A stretch of DNA of 64,000 nt from BD2-11 clade cluster bacterium bin43 (GTDB lineage: Bacteria; Gemmatimonadota; Gemmatimonadetes; Longimicrobiales; Gaopeijiaceae), in the NCBI GenBank assembly GCA_002238605.1, contig MPMR01000001.1, positions 124,001 to 188,000 of the forward strand. The letters are read 5' to 3'. Every line of letters begins with the position of its first letter. Position 1 is the first letter of the stretch. Shown piece after piece: positions 8,979 to 17,528 of the stretch. The notes under the pieces were generated by a model. It saw nothing but the letters and a program-made list of their open reading frames with translations. It made no database searches and was not told the DNA's origin. A program made the position numbers and the translations under genes.

Positions 8979-11078
8979 ATGAGCCGTGCTGGATCCGCCC
9001 GTCTTGCCGCCGCGGCCGCCCACCTTGCCGCCGCGGCCGCCCACCTTGCCTCCGCGACCGCCCTCCCTGGCGCCGCCAACGCACGCCCTGCTGCCGCGAC
9101 CGAACGTCTTGCTGCCGCGGCCGCTGTGTGCCTTGGCGCCATTGCCATCACCATGGCCTGCCCCGCCGTGCCCGTTGCCGCCCAGGGACCGGGCAGCCTG
9201 CAGGGGCTGGTGGTCACCGCCAACCGGCTGCACCAGCCCGAATGGGCCGCCGCGGCCCACACGACCATCCTCCACGGCCCCGAACTGGAACGGGCCGGCA
9301 TCGAGTACGTGGCCGACGCCCTGCGCCAGCTCCCGGGCGTGGCGCTGGCCCGGGGCGGCTCGTTCGGCGCCATCACTTCGCTCTTCCTGCGCGGAGGCGA
9401 GTCGGACTACGTGCAGGTGCTGGTCGACGGGGTGCGCGTGAACGAACCCGGCGGAGCCTTCGATTTCGCCTCCCTCACCACGGACAACGTGGAGCGCATC
9501 GAGATCGTACGGGGGCCCGCCTCCGCGCTCTACGGCTCGGACGCGGTGAGCGGCGTCATCCAGATCTTCACCCGCCGGGGAAGCGGCCGGCCCCGGGGAG
9601 ACCTGTCCTTCCAGGGGGGCAGCTACGGCACCCGGCGCTGGCAGGGGGGACTCTCGGGCGGCACCGGGTCGCTCTCCTATGCATTTTCCGCCGGGAGGAA
9701 CGAGACCGACGGCATCCTCGATTTCAACAACGAGTTTCTGCAGACCACGGTCACGGGACTCGTGCAGGGGAGGCTCGATGAAGCTGCCGACGCATCGGTC
9801 TCGGTGCGTTACGAGGATCGGCGCTTCCACTATCCCACCGATGGCTCCGGGAACCTGGTGGACGAGAACGCCAACAGCTTCGGGGACGCCCTCTCGGTCA
9901 ACATCGGCGCGGGACGGCGCTGGAGCGACGCCTTCGAGACCCGCTTCGGGATAAACGTCCACGAATCGGACGCGGGCACCGACGACGCCCCGGACGGACC
10001 GGCCGACACGCTCGGCTACCACGGTTTCAAGAGCCTCGCCGACCTGCGGCGGACGACTTTGGGCGGACGGGCGATCTGGCGTCCCGGCGAGGAAAGGTCG
10101 GTCGCCGCCGGATACGAGCTGGAGCAGCAGTCGGTACGCGATTTCAGCGAATCCCTCTCCCAGTGGGGCCCGAGTTCGGCCAACTCGCGGAACGAGCGCG
10201 GAAACCAGGCCTTCTACGCCCAGCTGTCGGAGTTTCGCGGGCCGGCGGCGCTGAACGTCGGGCTGCGCCTCGAGGACAACGAGCGCTTCGGCGCGGCGAT
10301 GACCTGGCGCGCGGGTGCGGCGTGGCGCGTGGCGTCCTCGGGCACGCGCATGCGGGCGTCGGCGGGCACAGGGATCAAGGAGCCGACCTTCTACGAGACC
10401 TACGCCACCGGCTTCGCGACCGGCAACCCGGAACTCGAGCCGGAGGAATCGACCAGCTTCGAGGCTGGGCTGGACCAGGAACTGGGGAGCATCGGCCGAC
10501 TCTCGATCACCGGATTCAGCCAGAGCTACCGCAACCTGATCCAGTACACCTTCTCGCCTCCCGAGCCGGGGGGTCCCAACTACCACAACGTGGCACGGGC
10601 GCGCAGCCGCGGGCTTGAGGCGGAGGCGTCGGTTGCCGCGAGCGGCGTGCGGCTGTCCGGCTTCTACACGTACCTGGACACGGAAGTGGAGGACGCGGGC
10701 TTCGACGAGGGCCCTTCGGCGACGTTCGTGGAGGGGGAGCCGTTGCTGCGCAGGCCGAGGCACACCGTCGGGGCGAGCGCCTTCGTCCGGGTCGCGAGCG
10801 GGATCGGGCTCGACGCGAGCGTGCGGCGCACGGGAGAGCGCGGCGACCGCGACTTCAGCGGCTATCCGGCCGTCCCGGTAACGCTGCCCGCGTACACGCT
10901 GGTGGATCTCGCGGCAAGCTTCGAGCTGGCCCCGGGCCCGGGACGCCCGGGGATGCGGCTGACCCTGCGCATGGAAAACCTGCTGGACGAATCCTACCAT
11001 GAAGTGTGGGGATTCGCCGCGCCCGGGCGGGCCGTCTACGTTGGCGGCAGCGTGGCGGTGGGCGGCAGCGAAGGATAG
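8979..11078 (+). CDS. btuB: TonB-dependent cobalamin receptor (BtuB-like)
   Basis: 699 residues. The start is supported by GAGGAGAG five bases upstream. The unusual leader contains two perfect copies and one degenerate copy of a 21-bp unit encoding LAAAAAH, then a hydrophobic segment ending near VPVAAQG (likely signal cleavage). The plug domain follows: LQGLVVTANRL (TonB box region), LRQLPGVALARGGSFG, SLFLRGGESDYVQVLVDGVRVNEP and IEIVRGPASALYGSDAVSGVIQI. After it comes a 22-strand-type barrel with the common ending NLLDESYHEVWGFAAPGR. The upstream B12 riboswitch and the downstream BtuF-like gene argue for a corrinoid ligand. Confidence 0.93.
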   Translation: MSRAGSARLAAAAAHLAAAAAHLASATALPGAANARPAAATERLAAAAAVCLGAIAITMACPAVPVAAQGPGSLQGLVVTANRLHQPEWAAAAHTTILHGPELERAGIEYVADALRQLPGVALARGGSFGAITSLFLRGGESDYVQVLVDGVRVNEPGGAFDFASLTTDNVERIEIVRGPASALYGSDAVSGVIQIFTRRGSGRPRGDLSFQGGSYGTRRWQGGLSGGTGSLSYAFSAGRNETDGILDFNNEFLQTTVTGLVQGRLDEAADASVSVRYEDRRFHYPTDGSGNLVDENANSFGDALSVNIGAGRRWSDAFETRFGINVHESDAGTDDAPDGPADTLGYHGFKSLADLRRTTLGGRAIWRPGEERSVAAGYELEQQSVRDFSESLSQWGPSSANSRNERGNQAFYAQLSEFRGPAALNVGLRLEDNERFGAAMTWRAGAAWRVASSGTRMRASAGTGIKEPTFYETYATGFATGNPELEPEESTSFEAGLDQELGSIGRLSITGFSQSYRNLIQYTFSPPEPGGPNYHNVARARSRGLEAEASVAASGVRLSGFYTYLDTEVEDAGFDEGPSATFVEGEPLLRRPRHTVGASAFVRVASGIGLDASVRRTGERGDRDFSGYPAVPVTLPAYTLVDLAASFELAPGPGRPGMRLTLRMENLLDESYHEVWGFAAPGRAVYVGGSVAVGGSEG

Positions 11079-11188
11079 GCGGGAGGGAGGCCCCGGCGAC
11101 CCGGGATGGGACGCGGTCGGCGGGAAGAGAATCGACGGCCGGAAAGAGGCCGCTCATCGGACAAACCGGAGAACAAGGAGGAAGGGAG

Positions 11189-11794
11189 ATGAAACCGCGG
11201 CTTTCCGTGATCGTGGCGATGCTTGCCGTGGCCGTCTGCGTGCGGCTGGCCCCGTATCTGCTGGCGCAGTTCGGGATGTCGATCGACCCGGAGCGGACCA
11301 CCTATCCGTGGAACTTCTCGCCCATGCTGCCGCTCTGCCTGTTCGGGGGAGCGTTTTTCGCGCAGGCGCGAACCGCGTACCTGGTCCCGTTCGCCGCATG
11401 GGTGCTCGGCGACCTGGGGATCCTGGCGCTGACCGGTCGGGTCGACTGGGCGTTCTACCCCAACCAGCCGCTGGTCTACCTGTCGCTCGCCCTGGTGGCG
11501 ACCACGGGATTCGCGCTGCGCGGCGAGACGTCGTGGACGCGGGTGGCGGGCGCCGGGCTGGCGTCGTCGGTCGGGTTCTTCGTGATCACCAACTTCGGCG
11601 TGTGGGCCTTCGGCGACGGCCTGCTCTACCCGAAGACGCTCTCCGGGCTGGTGGACTGCTACGTGCGCGCGATCCCCTTCTTCCGCAACACCCTGATCAG
11701 CATGGTGGTCTTCCTGCCGCTCCTGTTCAGCCGCGTCGCCCTGAGAAACCCGGCGCCCATCCCGCTCTCCCGGCTCGCGTCCAGCCGCACGTAA
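11189..11794 (+). CDS. DUF6580-like membrane protein, candidate B12 uptake component
   Basis: 201 residues from the ATG at 11189, chosen because AGGAGGAAGGGAG sits just upstream. The frame is open further 5' but looks non-coding there. The protein has about five or six hydrophobic helices (residues 5-25, 40-60, 65-85, 90-110, 125-150, 170-190). The motif NFSPMLPLCLFGGAFF and the repeated aromatic/Asn-rich loops resemble the DUF6580 family of small integral membrane proteins. The fold size is like an ECF-type substrate-binding S component. Its place between btuB and the cobalamin-binding protein, under the riboswitch, suggests a role in B12 passage across the inner membrane. That role is inference. 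Confidence 0.78.
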   Translation: MKPRLSVIVAMLAVAVCVRLAPYLLAQFGMSIDPERTTYPWNFSPMLPLCLFGGAFFAQARTAYLVPFAAWVLGDLGILALTGRVDWAFYPNQPLVYLSLALVATTGFALRGETSWTRVAGAGLASSVGFFVITNFGVWAFGDGLLYPKTLSGLVDCYVRAIPFFRNTLISMVVFLPLLFSRVALRNPAPIPLSRLASSRT

Positions 11795-11814
11795 CACGGA
11801 CATCAGGCACGGGG

Positions 11815-12750
11815 ATGTCCCACCGGATCGTCTCGCTCATCGCGAGCGCGACCGAGATCGTGTGCGCGCTGGGCTTCGAGCGCGAGCTCGTGGGCCGGTC
11901 GCACGAGTGCGATCATCCGCCCGGCGTCGCCCGGCTGCCCACCTGCTCCAGCTCGAAGGTGCAGGTGGCGGCCTCCAGCCGGGCCATCGACGACCAGGTG
12001 CAGGCGATCGTCCGGGACGGCCTGTCGGTGTACAGCGTCGACCCCGTCCTTCTGGACCGCCTGGCGCCGACCGTGATCGTCACCCAGACCCAGTGCGAGG
12101 TGTGCGCGGTCAGCCTGAGGGATGTGGAGCGGGCGGTGTGCGACCTGGTGCGCTCGCACCCCGCGATCGTGTCGCTCGAACCGATGGCGCTCGCCGACGT
12201 GTGGAGCGACATCCGAGCGGTCGCGGCGGCACTGGGGGAGCCGGCGCGCGGCGAGGAACTGGTGGCGCGCCTGACGGGGCGGCTCGAGGTGCTCCGCGCC
12301 GCCACGAGCACGCTGCGGCCGCGACCCTCCATCGCCTGCGTCGAGTGGATCGACCCGCTCATGATGACGGGCAACTGGGTGCCGGAGCTGGTGGAGTGCG
12401 CCGGCGGGGTGGATTCGCTCGGGGAGGCGGGAAAGCACTCGGGCCATATGGACATCGATGAGCTCGTTGCCGCTGACCCGGATGTGATCGCGATCATGCC
12501 CTGCGGGTTCGATATCGAGCGCGCCGAGCGGGAGATGCCCGCACTCACAGGGCGTCCGGAATGGCGGAGGCTTTCCGCCGTGCGCGCCGGGCGGGTGGTG
12601 ATCACCGACGGGAACCAGTACTTCAACCGGCCGGGACCTCGCGTGGTGGAGTCGGCGGAGATCCTGGCGGAGTGCCTGCACCCCGGGCGCTTCGACTTCG
12701 GGCACCGCGCGCGCGGATGGAGGAACTGGGAGCCGGGCCGGTTCCGCTAA
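11815..12750 (+). CDS. Cobalamin-binding periplasmic-binding-fold protein (BtuF-like, no signal peptide)
   Basis: 311 residues from the ATG at 11815, 20 bp after the membrane protein. The fold is the PF01497 helical-backbone binding protein: MSHRIVSLIASATEIVCALG, LVGRSHECDHP, the typical IDELVAADPDVIAIMPCGF, and the family ending GRVVITDGNQYFNRPGPR. No signal peptide or lipobox is present, so it should be cytoplasmic unless the true start lies upstream, and no upstream start adds a leader. Signal-less homologues are common beside B12 genes. It may bind cobalamin delivered from the membrane or act in salvage. No BtuC or BtuD gene is seen in this window. Confidence 0.85.
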   Translation: MSHRIVSLIASATEIVCALGFERELVGRSHECDHPPGVARLPTCSSSKVQVAASSRAIDDQVQAIVRDGLSVYSVDPVLLDRLAPTVIVTQTQCEVCAVSLRDVERAVCDLVRSHPAIVSLEPMALADVWSDIRAVAAALGEPARGEELVARLTGRLEVLRAATSTLRPRPSIACVEWIDPLMMTGNWVPELVECAGGVDSLGEAGKHSGHMDIDELVAADPDVIAIMPCGFDIERAEREMPALTGRPEWRRLSAVRAGRVVITDGNQYFNRPGPRVVESAEILAECLHPGRFDFGHRARGWRNWEPGRFR

Positions 12751-12816
12751 CTGCTGCGGGCGGGTTCCGTAAACCGGGCGGCGCCAGGGGATCCACAGGC
12801 CCAACGTCGACGGGTA

Positions 12817-13749
12817 TCAGCCGCGGGTCCACTCCACGCTGCGCTTCCACAGCTCGCGCGCCAGCGCCCCGTCGCGCGCCTGCGGGCTCGGAGTCTCCTC
12901 CCGCTGGACGTGGAAGTACCGTCCTGTCAGGGCGTCCCGGGAAGGATCCGCTACGAGGTTCATCACCGCCTTGCCGCCCACGTCCGGGCCTGCCATGAAC
13001 CAGGTGAAGGGAAGAAACAGCAGGCGCGGGGCCAGTGACGTCTTCTTCCAGATCTCCGTCGCCAGCACGCCGGGATGCACCGCATTGGCCGTGATTCCGC
13101 GCCCGCCCCAACGCCGAGCCGTCTCGAAGGTGAAGAGGACGTTGGCCAGCTTCGAGTCCGCGTAGGCCTGCAGGCTCCCGGTCCAGGCGCGGCCGCGGGC
13201 GATGTCCTCCAGCCCCGCCCGCCTCAGATCGCCGCTCTGGTGACCCCGCGAGCTCACGTTGACGATGCGCCCCCGTCCGGCTTCAAGTTGGTCGCGCAGG
13301 AGACGGGTGAGCAGGAAGTGGCCCAGGTGGTTGGTGGCGAAAGTGAGCTCGAACCCCTCCGGCGAATGCACGCAACGCGGCCGCGCGACGCCGGCGTTGT
13401 TCACCAGGATGTCGATCGCCGGCAAGCGGGCGGTCAGCCGCCCGGCCAGCGCGCGCACGTCGTCCTGCCGGGAAAGGTCGGCGAGTTCGAGGTCGACCCG
13501 AGCTCCAGTGCCCTTTTCGCCCGCTGTCCCGACAGCGTGAGCGCCCTTCCCGACCTGGCGCTTCGCCCCCGCGGACCCGCCCGCCGCGCTCTCCCGCAGC
13601 TCCGCCAGCGCGCGCTCGCCGCGTTCGCGGCTGCGGCACACCATCGTGACGTGCGCGCCCGCGTCAAGGAGCATCCCGGTCGCCGACCGGCCTACCCCCG
13701 AGTTGGCCCCGGTCACGACGGCCACCTGCCCTTTCAGGGAACCGGCCAT
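12817..13749 (-). CDS. Short-chain dehydrogenase/reductase (retinol-dehydrogenase-like)
   Basis: 310 residues from the ATG at 13749. A GTG at 13755 would add two residues. The Rossmann motif TGANSGVG is near residue 13, the NNAG motif (ILVNNAGVA) near 120, NVSS near 170, and the catalytic YADSK near 200, so it should be an active NAD(P)H-dependent oxidoreductase. It resembles the retinol dehydrogenase/WW-domain oxidoreductase group. A low-complexity Gly/Ala/Lys insert (about residues 55-87) separates the second and third strands and is not typical of the family. The gene starts within 9 bp of the S9 peptidase stop, so the two are probably co-transcribed. Confidence 0.88.
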   Translation of the reverse strand: MAGSLKGQVAVVTGANSGVGRSATGMLLDAGAHVTMVCRSRERGERALAELRESAAGGSAGAKRQVGKGAHAVGTAGEKGTGARVDLELADLSRQDDVRALAGRLTARLPAIDILVNNAGVARPRCVHSPEGFELTFATNHLGHFLLTRLLRDQLEAGRGRIVNVSSRGHQSGDLRRAGLEDIARGRAWTGSLQAYADSKLANVLFTFETARRWGGRGITANAVHPGVLATEIWKKTSLAPRLLFLPFTWFMAGPDVGGKAVMNLVADPSRDALTGRYFHVQREETPSPQARDGALARELWKRSVEWTRG

Positions 13750-13757
13750 CGCCACCG

Positions 13758-16100
13758 TCAGCTGCCGTCCTCAGCCGCGCTCCTCTCCCGCTCTTCCCCG
13801 AAGTGCTCGGCGAACCAGTCGAACATGCGCTGCCAGTGGTCCACGAAGTCGGCCTCGCTGCTCGCGCGCCCGGCACCGTGCCCGCCCGCGGTGTAGTGCA
13901 CCCACACCACCTCCTTCCCCAGCCGCCGCAGCGCGTAGTACATCTCGCGCTGGTTGGTGGCCGGCACGTTCCAGTCGCCCTCGCCCGAGAGCATCAGCAG
14001 CGGCGTCTCGATGCGGTCGGCGAACATCACCGCCGAGTGCTCGATGTACTTGTGCGGCTGTTCCCAGAGCGTCGCGCCGATGCGGTCCTGCCCCACCTCG
14101 GCAGCCGCGTAGTTGCGTGTGGTGATCTTGGGCGAATCCCCCAGGAAGGAGATGATGTTCACCTTGCCCGACACGTTCGCCGCCGCGGCAAAGCGGTCGG
14201 TCTGGGTGATGAGCAGGTTGGTCGCGTAGCCGCCGTAGCTCTGACCGTAGACGCCCACCTTCTCCGGGTCGACCAGCCCCCGCTCGATGATCTTGTTGAT
14301 CGCGTTCGGCACCGCCTTCAGCCAGGCCTCGCCCGGAAATCCCTCCTCGAAGCGCACCGAGGGCCGGAACCCGAACCATCCCTGCGCGGTGATCAGGTTC
14401 ATGTTTTCGTTGAACCCGTTGTCGAAGTACTCCTCGTAGATCTCCGCCACCATCGGGTAGGCTCGTCCCGGCTCGTAGTTGGCCGGATAGTAGAGGATGC
14501 CGTAGAGGGTGTTGCCGTCCACGTCCAGGTACTCGACGAGTTCGCTTCGGGTCAGGGCGACATCCTCGAGCCGGGGATTGGATTCGGTCAGCTGCCGGGG
14601 TGAGGTGCCGTCGCCCCGGGCCACCCAGATCTCGTTGGGATGGTCCCCGTCCGACATGGCGTACACGAAAGTGGAGCCATCCTCGGAGATGTTCCACGAA
14701 CGATAGAGCGCGTCGTCCAGCGTCAGCGTCTCGATGTTGCCGGAGGCCGTGTCGAGGCGCTTCAGGCCTCGATCCCAGCGATCCCGGGCCGAGTAGCTGA
14801 AGTAGAGATGCCGGCCGTCGCCGCTCCACCCGTGGACCTCCCGGCGGGGGCGTTCCTCTTCGTCCTCTTCCAGTTCGAGCAGGGTGCGCATGTCGTTGGT
14901 GTCGAGATCGAGGAGATGCCAGGCATCCTGCGAGGTCAGCAGAAGAGCGTCGCCGGAAGGGCCCCAGCGCTCGACGGAGAACTGCGGGCCGTCGGAATCG
15001 GACTCTTCGTCGTCGGTCGGCGGATTGGCCTCTGTTGCGCCGTTGGCGGATTCGGCTGGCGCCGGTCGATGACCCTCGGTCACATCTACCGCCTCGTCCT
15101 CGTCGAGCCGCCGTACGAAGACAGAGCCGTCCTCGGCGTAGGCGAAAGCGTCCCGGGCGTCGCTCCACGAGACGTTCAAGCGCTCCTCGCCCGTGTCCCG
15201 GAGCGATTCGGGCTCGGCCCCGGTTTCCAGCGCGAGCCGGAAGAGCTCGTACTCGGTACCGTCGCGCCGGGTATACGACGTCTTCGTGCGCGTAGCCGTC
15301 GAAAACGTGATGAAGGTCCCGCCCTCGGAGAAGCCCGGAGCGACGAGCGTCTCGCCGGAGAGCACCTCCCGCACCGAGCCGTCGGCGACGGAGACGAGCA
15401 CCGTTTCCTGCCGGTTGGCGAGGTTTCTTACGCGGTCCCAGGCGAGGAAGTCGTTCCGGGAGTCCTGCACGATGACGGACGCGTCGGTCAGGGCGTGGAA
15501 CGCCGCGCGCGCCTCATCCGCCCAGCCCCGGGGACGAAGTCCGAGGAGGAGGCTGGTCCCATCCGGCGACCAGACCAGCGGCGAGGACGAAGCGATCTCG
15601 TTGTCCGTGCGGAGCGAGACGGCCCTGCCCGCACCCGCGCCCGCGTCGAAGATGCGGAGCCGGTACTGCCCGTCCTCCACGGCGAAGTAGGCCAGGTGCC
15701 GTCCGTCCGGCGACCATGCATGGCCGCGCAACTGCGCCGGATCCTCGTGCACCCAGGTACGGTCGCCGCTCTCGGTGTCGATGACCATCAGCCGGGTCGA
15801 CACGGGCGAAATGTAGGTGGGGTCGCCAAAGCGCTGATGGTCGACGTCGGTGCGATCCCGCCGGGTCGTGACCGTGATGGCCACGCGCCCGCCGTCCTCC
15901 GTCACGGCCACTATGCCCGGTGTGCGCACGTCGAGCGCCACCTCCGGGATGAAGGGTTGCTGCTGGGCGGTGACGGGGACTGGCGTGGAGAATGCCAGCA
16001 CAACACCGCAGGCGGCGACGACGACGCCGGGTGCGCGAACGATGAACGACGGAATCACCGATAAGGCGCGGGAAGCAGTGATGGGTCGGACAATACTCAT
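13758..16100 (-). CDS. S9-family prolyl oligopeptidase-like peptidase
   Basis: About 780 residues from the ATG at 16100 (a GTG at 16112 is also possible). A hydrophobic N-terminal segment ending in VTAQQQ suggests export. The middle is a seven-bladed propeller with repeated WSPDG-type blades (HAWSPDGRHLAYF, VWSPDGTSLLL) and one acidic, low-complexity loop between blades. The C-terminal catalytic domain has the nucleophile GQSYGGYATNLL, an acidic residue in LSGEGDWNVP and the histidine in YTAGGHGAG. It should cleave short peptides, probably in the periplasm. The downstream SDR is in the same operon. The family is strongly expanded in Gemmatimonadota-like genomes (general knowledge, not shown here). 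Confidence 0.92.
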   Translation of the reverse strand: MSIVRPITASRALSVIPSFIVRAPGVVVAACGVVLAFSTPVPVTAQQQPFIPEVALDVRTPGIVAVTEDGGRVAITVTTRRDRTDVDHQRFGDPTYISPVSTRLMVIDTESGDRTWVHEDPAQLRGHAWSPDGRHLAYFAVEDGQYRLRIFDAGAGAGRAVSLRTDNEIASSSPLVWSPDGTSLLLGLRPRGWADEARAAFHALTDASVIVQDSRNDFLAWDRVRNLANRQETVLVSVADGSVREVLSGETLVAPGFSEGGTFITFSTATRTKTSYTRRDGTEYELFRLALETGAEPESLRDTGEERLNVSWSDARDAFAYAEDGSVFVRRLDEDEAVDVTEGHRPAPAESANGATEANPPTDDEESDSDGPQFSVERWGPSGDALLLTSQDAWHLLDLDTNDMRTLLELEEDEEERPRREVHGWSGDGRHLYFSYSARDRWDRGLKRLDTASGNIETLTLDDALYRSWNISEDGSTFVYAMSDGDHPNEIWVARGDGTSPRQLTESNPRLEDVALTRSELVEYLDVDGNTLYGILYYPANYEPGRAYPMVAEIYEEYFDNGFNENMNLITAQGWFGFRPSVRFEEGFPGEAWLKAVPNAINKIIERGLVDPEKVGVYGQSYGGYATNLLITQTDRFAAAANVSGKVNIISFLGDSPKITTRNYAAAEVGQDRIGATLWEQPHKYIEHSAVMFADRIETPLLMLSGEGDWNVPATNQREMYYALRRLGKEVVWVHYTAGGHGAGRASSEADFVDHWQRMFDWFAEHFGEERERSAAEDGS

Positions 16101-16134
16101 GGACAGGATCACTTCCGAGAGGTGGCACGGATTC

Positions 16135-16758
16135 TCAGGGCTGCAACGTACGTCCCCGCGGCTCAGGTGCGAAAGCGGATGGGCTCAGGGCGCAGGACCA
16201 TCGCCGCATCCAGAAAGCCACGGTCGCGCAGGCGAACGACGCGACCCACGCCAGGTAGCCGAACTGCAGCGTCTTGTCGCCTTCGCTCGCGACCCAGGAG
16301 GGCCAGAACCACGCGTTCAGGACAGTAGCCGCGGCCAGGACGAGCACCGGCCAGCGCGCGTCGGACGACCACCTGCCATGCATGGCGCTTCCCAGGATCA
16401 GCAGCGTGGTCAACGCGCTGATCACGCCGAGAGGTCCCGCCGCCCCTCCAACGGCCCAAAGGAACGCTTCATAGCCCGTCACGAGGTCTTCGAACACCTG
16501 AGAGTCGTCCCGAGAGGGAGGTGCCGGCGAGGTTTCCCTCGGCTCGGCGGACGTGGCGGAGGCTTCGGTTGCGGTCGAGTCAGCCGGTGGTGGTGGAGGA
16601 GCCGGGGCATCACAGGAGTACGACAACGCCGGCAGCAGGAACGAAACCGCGAACAGCAACCAGCTGGCAGACAGCACACGCCGCCAGCGTGGCGCAAGGA
16701 ACCGCGCAAGCCTCCCGTGGCGCCCGTTCACCCTCGTCGGTAGTCCGGCGTGCGGCAT
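16135..16758 (-). CDS. Hypothetical membrane protein with Pro-rich extracytoplasmic linker
   Basis: 207 residues from the ATG at 16758, preceded by GGAGGAGGCAGCGAG, a strong ribosome site that rejects the longer frame. One hydrophobic helix (about residues 27-47) is followed by a Pro/Ser/Thr-rich linker containing PAPPPPPADS. Three more membrane helices follow (about 95-115, 125-145, 160-180). No known domain is recognised. The tail is polar and basic. It follows the NTF2-like lipoprotein gene by 26 bp and precedes the S9 peptidase by 34 bp, so it is probably in the same transcript. Confidence 0.7.
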   Translation of the reverse strand: MPHAGLPTRVNGRHGRLARFLAPRWRRVLSASWLLFAVSFLLPALSYSCDAPAPPPPPADSTATEASATSAEPRETSPAPPSRDDSQVFEDLVTGYEAFLWAVGGAAGPLGVISALTTLLILGSAMHGRWSSDARWPVLVLAAATVLNAWFWPSWVASEGDKTLQFGYLAWVASFACATVAFWMRRWSCALSPSAFAPEPRGRTLQP

Positions 16759-16784
16759 CTCGCTGCCTCCTCCGGCTGGGTGGA

Positions 16785-17372
16785 TCAACCCGGCGGCCCG
16801 TCCGGATGCAGTTCGCAGGTCGGCGGCTGAAGCCGGGTCCAGGAGAGCGAGGTGATCTGCCAGTCCCCGCCGGCGCGCATGAGGATGAAGGCGTCGGCCC
16901 CGCAGTGGCTCAGGTCTTCGCCCACGTAGAAGTCGTACGGCGTCCAGACCATCGCGAGATCGCCGCTGATGCGCACTTCGGGATCCCACATGCGCTCGGT
17001 CATGCGCGGCCCCTCGGCCTCCAGGCGGCCGACCATGCCCTCCAGCGTCGATGTGGAGGAGGAGCGCTCCCCATCGGCCGACAGCTCCACCGAATGCATC
17101 AGGATGTCGGGATGCAGGATGGCGGTCAGCAGCTCCGTGTCCCGTTCGCCGAGGGCGTCGAAGAGCGACTGGACGATGGCGAGAATCGCCGCCCGGTCGG
17201 CATCCGAAGGCATGTGATCGGCGGATGCCATGGCCTGGGCCATGGGCGCGCCCCCGTCGGCGGCCGACATCATGGTCCCGACCTCCGGGCCCTCGCCCCG
17301 TTGGTCTCCGGAAGAGCTGCACGCGGCAAACGCGAAGGTGGCGAGGACGGAAACAGCGGTGTTGCGGATCAC
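16785..17372 (-). CDS. NTF2-like (DUF4440/SgcJ-type) lipoprotein
   Basis: 195 residues from a GTG at 17372, with GGGAGGAATACC just upstream. The leader ends FAFAACSSSG, a lipobox with Cys, so the protein is lipid anchored. The rest is an alpha+beta NTF2-like cone fold: RAAILAIVQSLFDALGERDTELL, then HPDILMHSVEL, AMVWTPYDFYVG and WQITSLSWTRLQ. Such proteins bind small hydrophobic or polar ligands or act as ketosteroid-isomerase-like scaffolds. No clear catalytic pair stands out. The promoter probably lies in the 157 bp between it and the symporter gene. Confidence 0.78.
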   Translation of the reverse strand: MIRNTAVSVLATFAFAACSSSGDQRGEGPEVGTMMSAADGGAPMAQAMASADHMPSDADRAAILAIVQSLFDALGERDTELLTAILHPDILMHSVELSADGERSSSTSTLEGMVGRLEAEGPRMTERMWDPEVRISGDLAMVWTPYDFYVGEDLSHCGADAFILMRAGGDWQITSLSWTRLQPPTCELHPDGPPG

Positions 17373-17528
17373 GGTATTCCTCCCGGGGACGGCGGGGAAT
17401 CAGCCTCTCACAAGGTCGGTGCACGGTCCTTCAACGTATTGCCGCCGTGCCCGGCTCGCAGCCCGCCCCGCAACCCGGCCCGGGAAGACTGCGGACATCG
17501 CCTGTCGAAAACCTGACCCGCCCCGCAT

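Noticed and set aside
8986-9441. Pro/Arg-rich plus-strand frame in the btuB leader
   Set aside because: Generated by the GC-rich tandem repeat in another frame; no support as a gene.
8631-11000. 789-residue minus-strand open frame opposite btuB
   Set aside because: It is antisense to a well-supported TonB receptor, has Arg/Gly/Ala-rich composition typical of GC-rich shadow frames and shows no domain.
16759-17424. 429-residue minus-strand frame covering both the NTF2-like gene and the following membrane gene
   Set aside because: Its first half is an Arg-rich shadow of the NTF2-like gene; a strong ribosome site at 16758 defines the real shorter gene.
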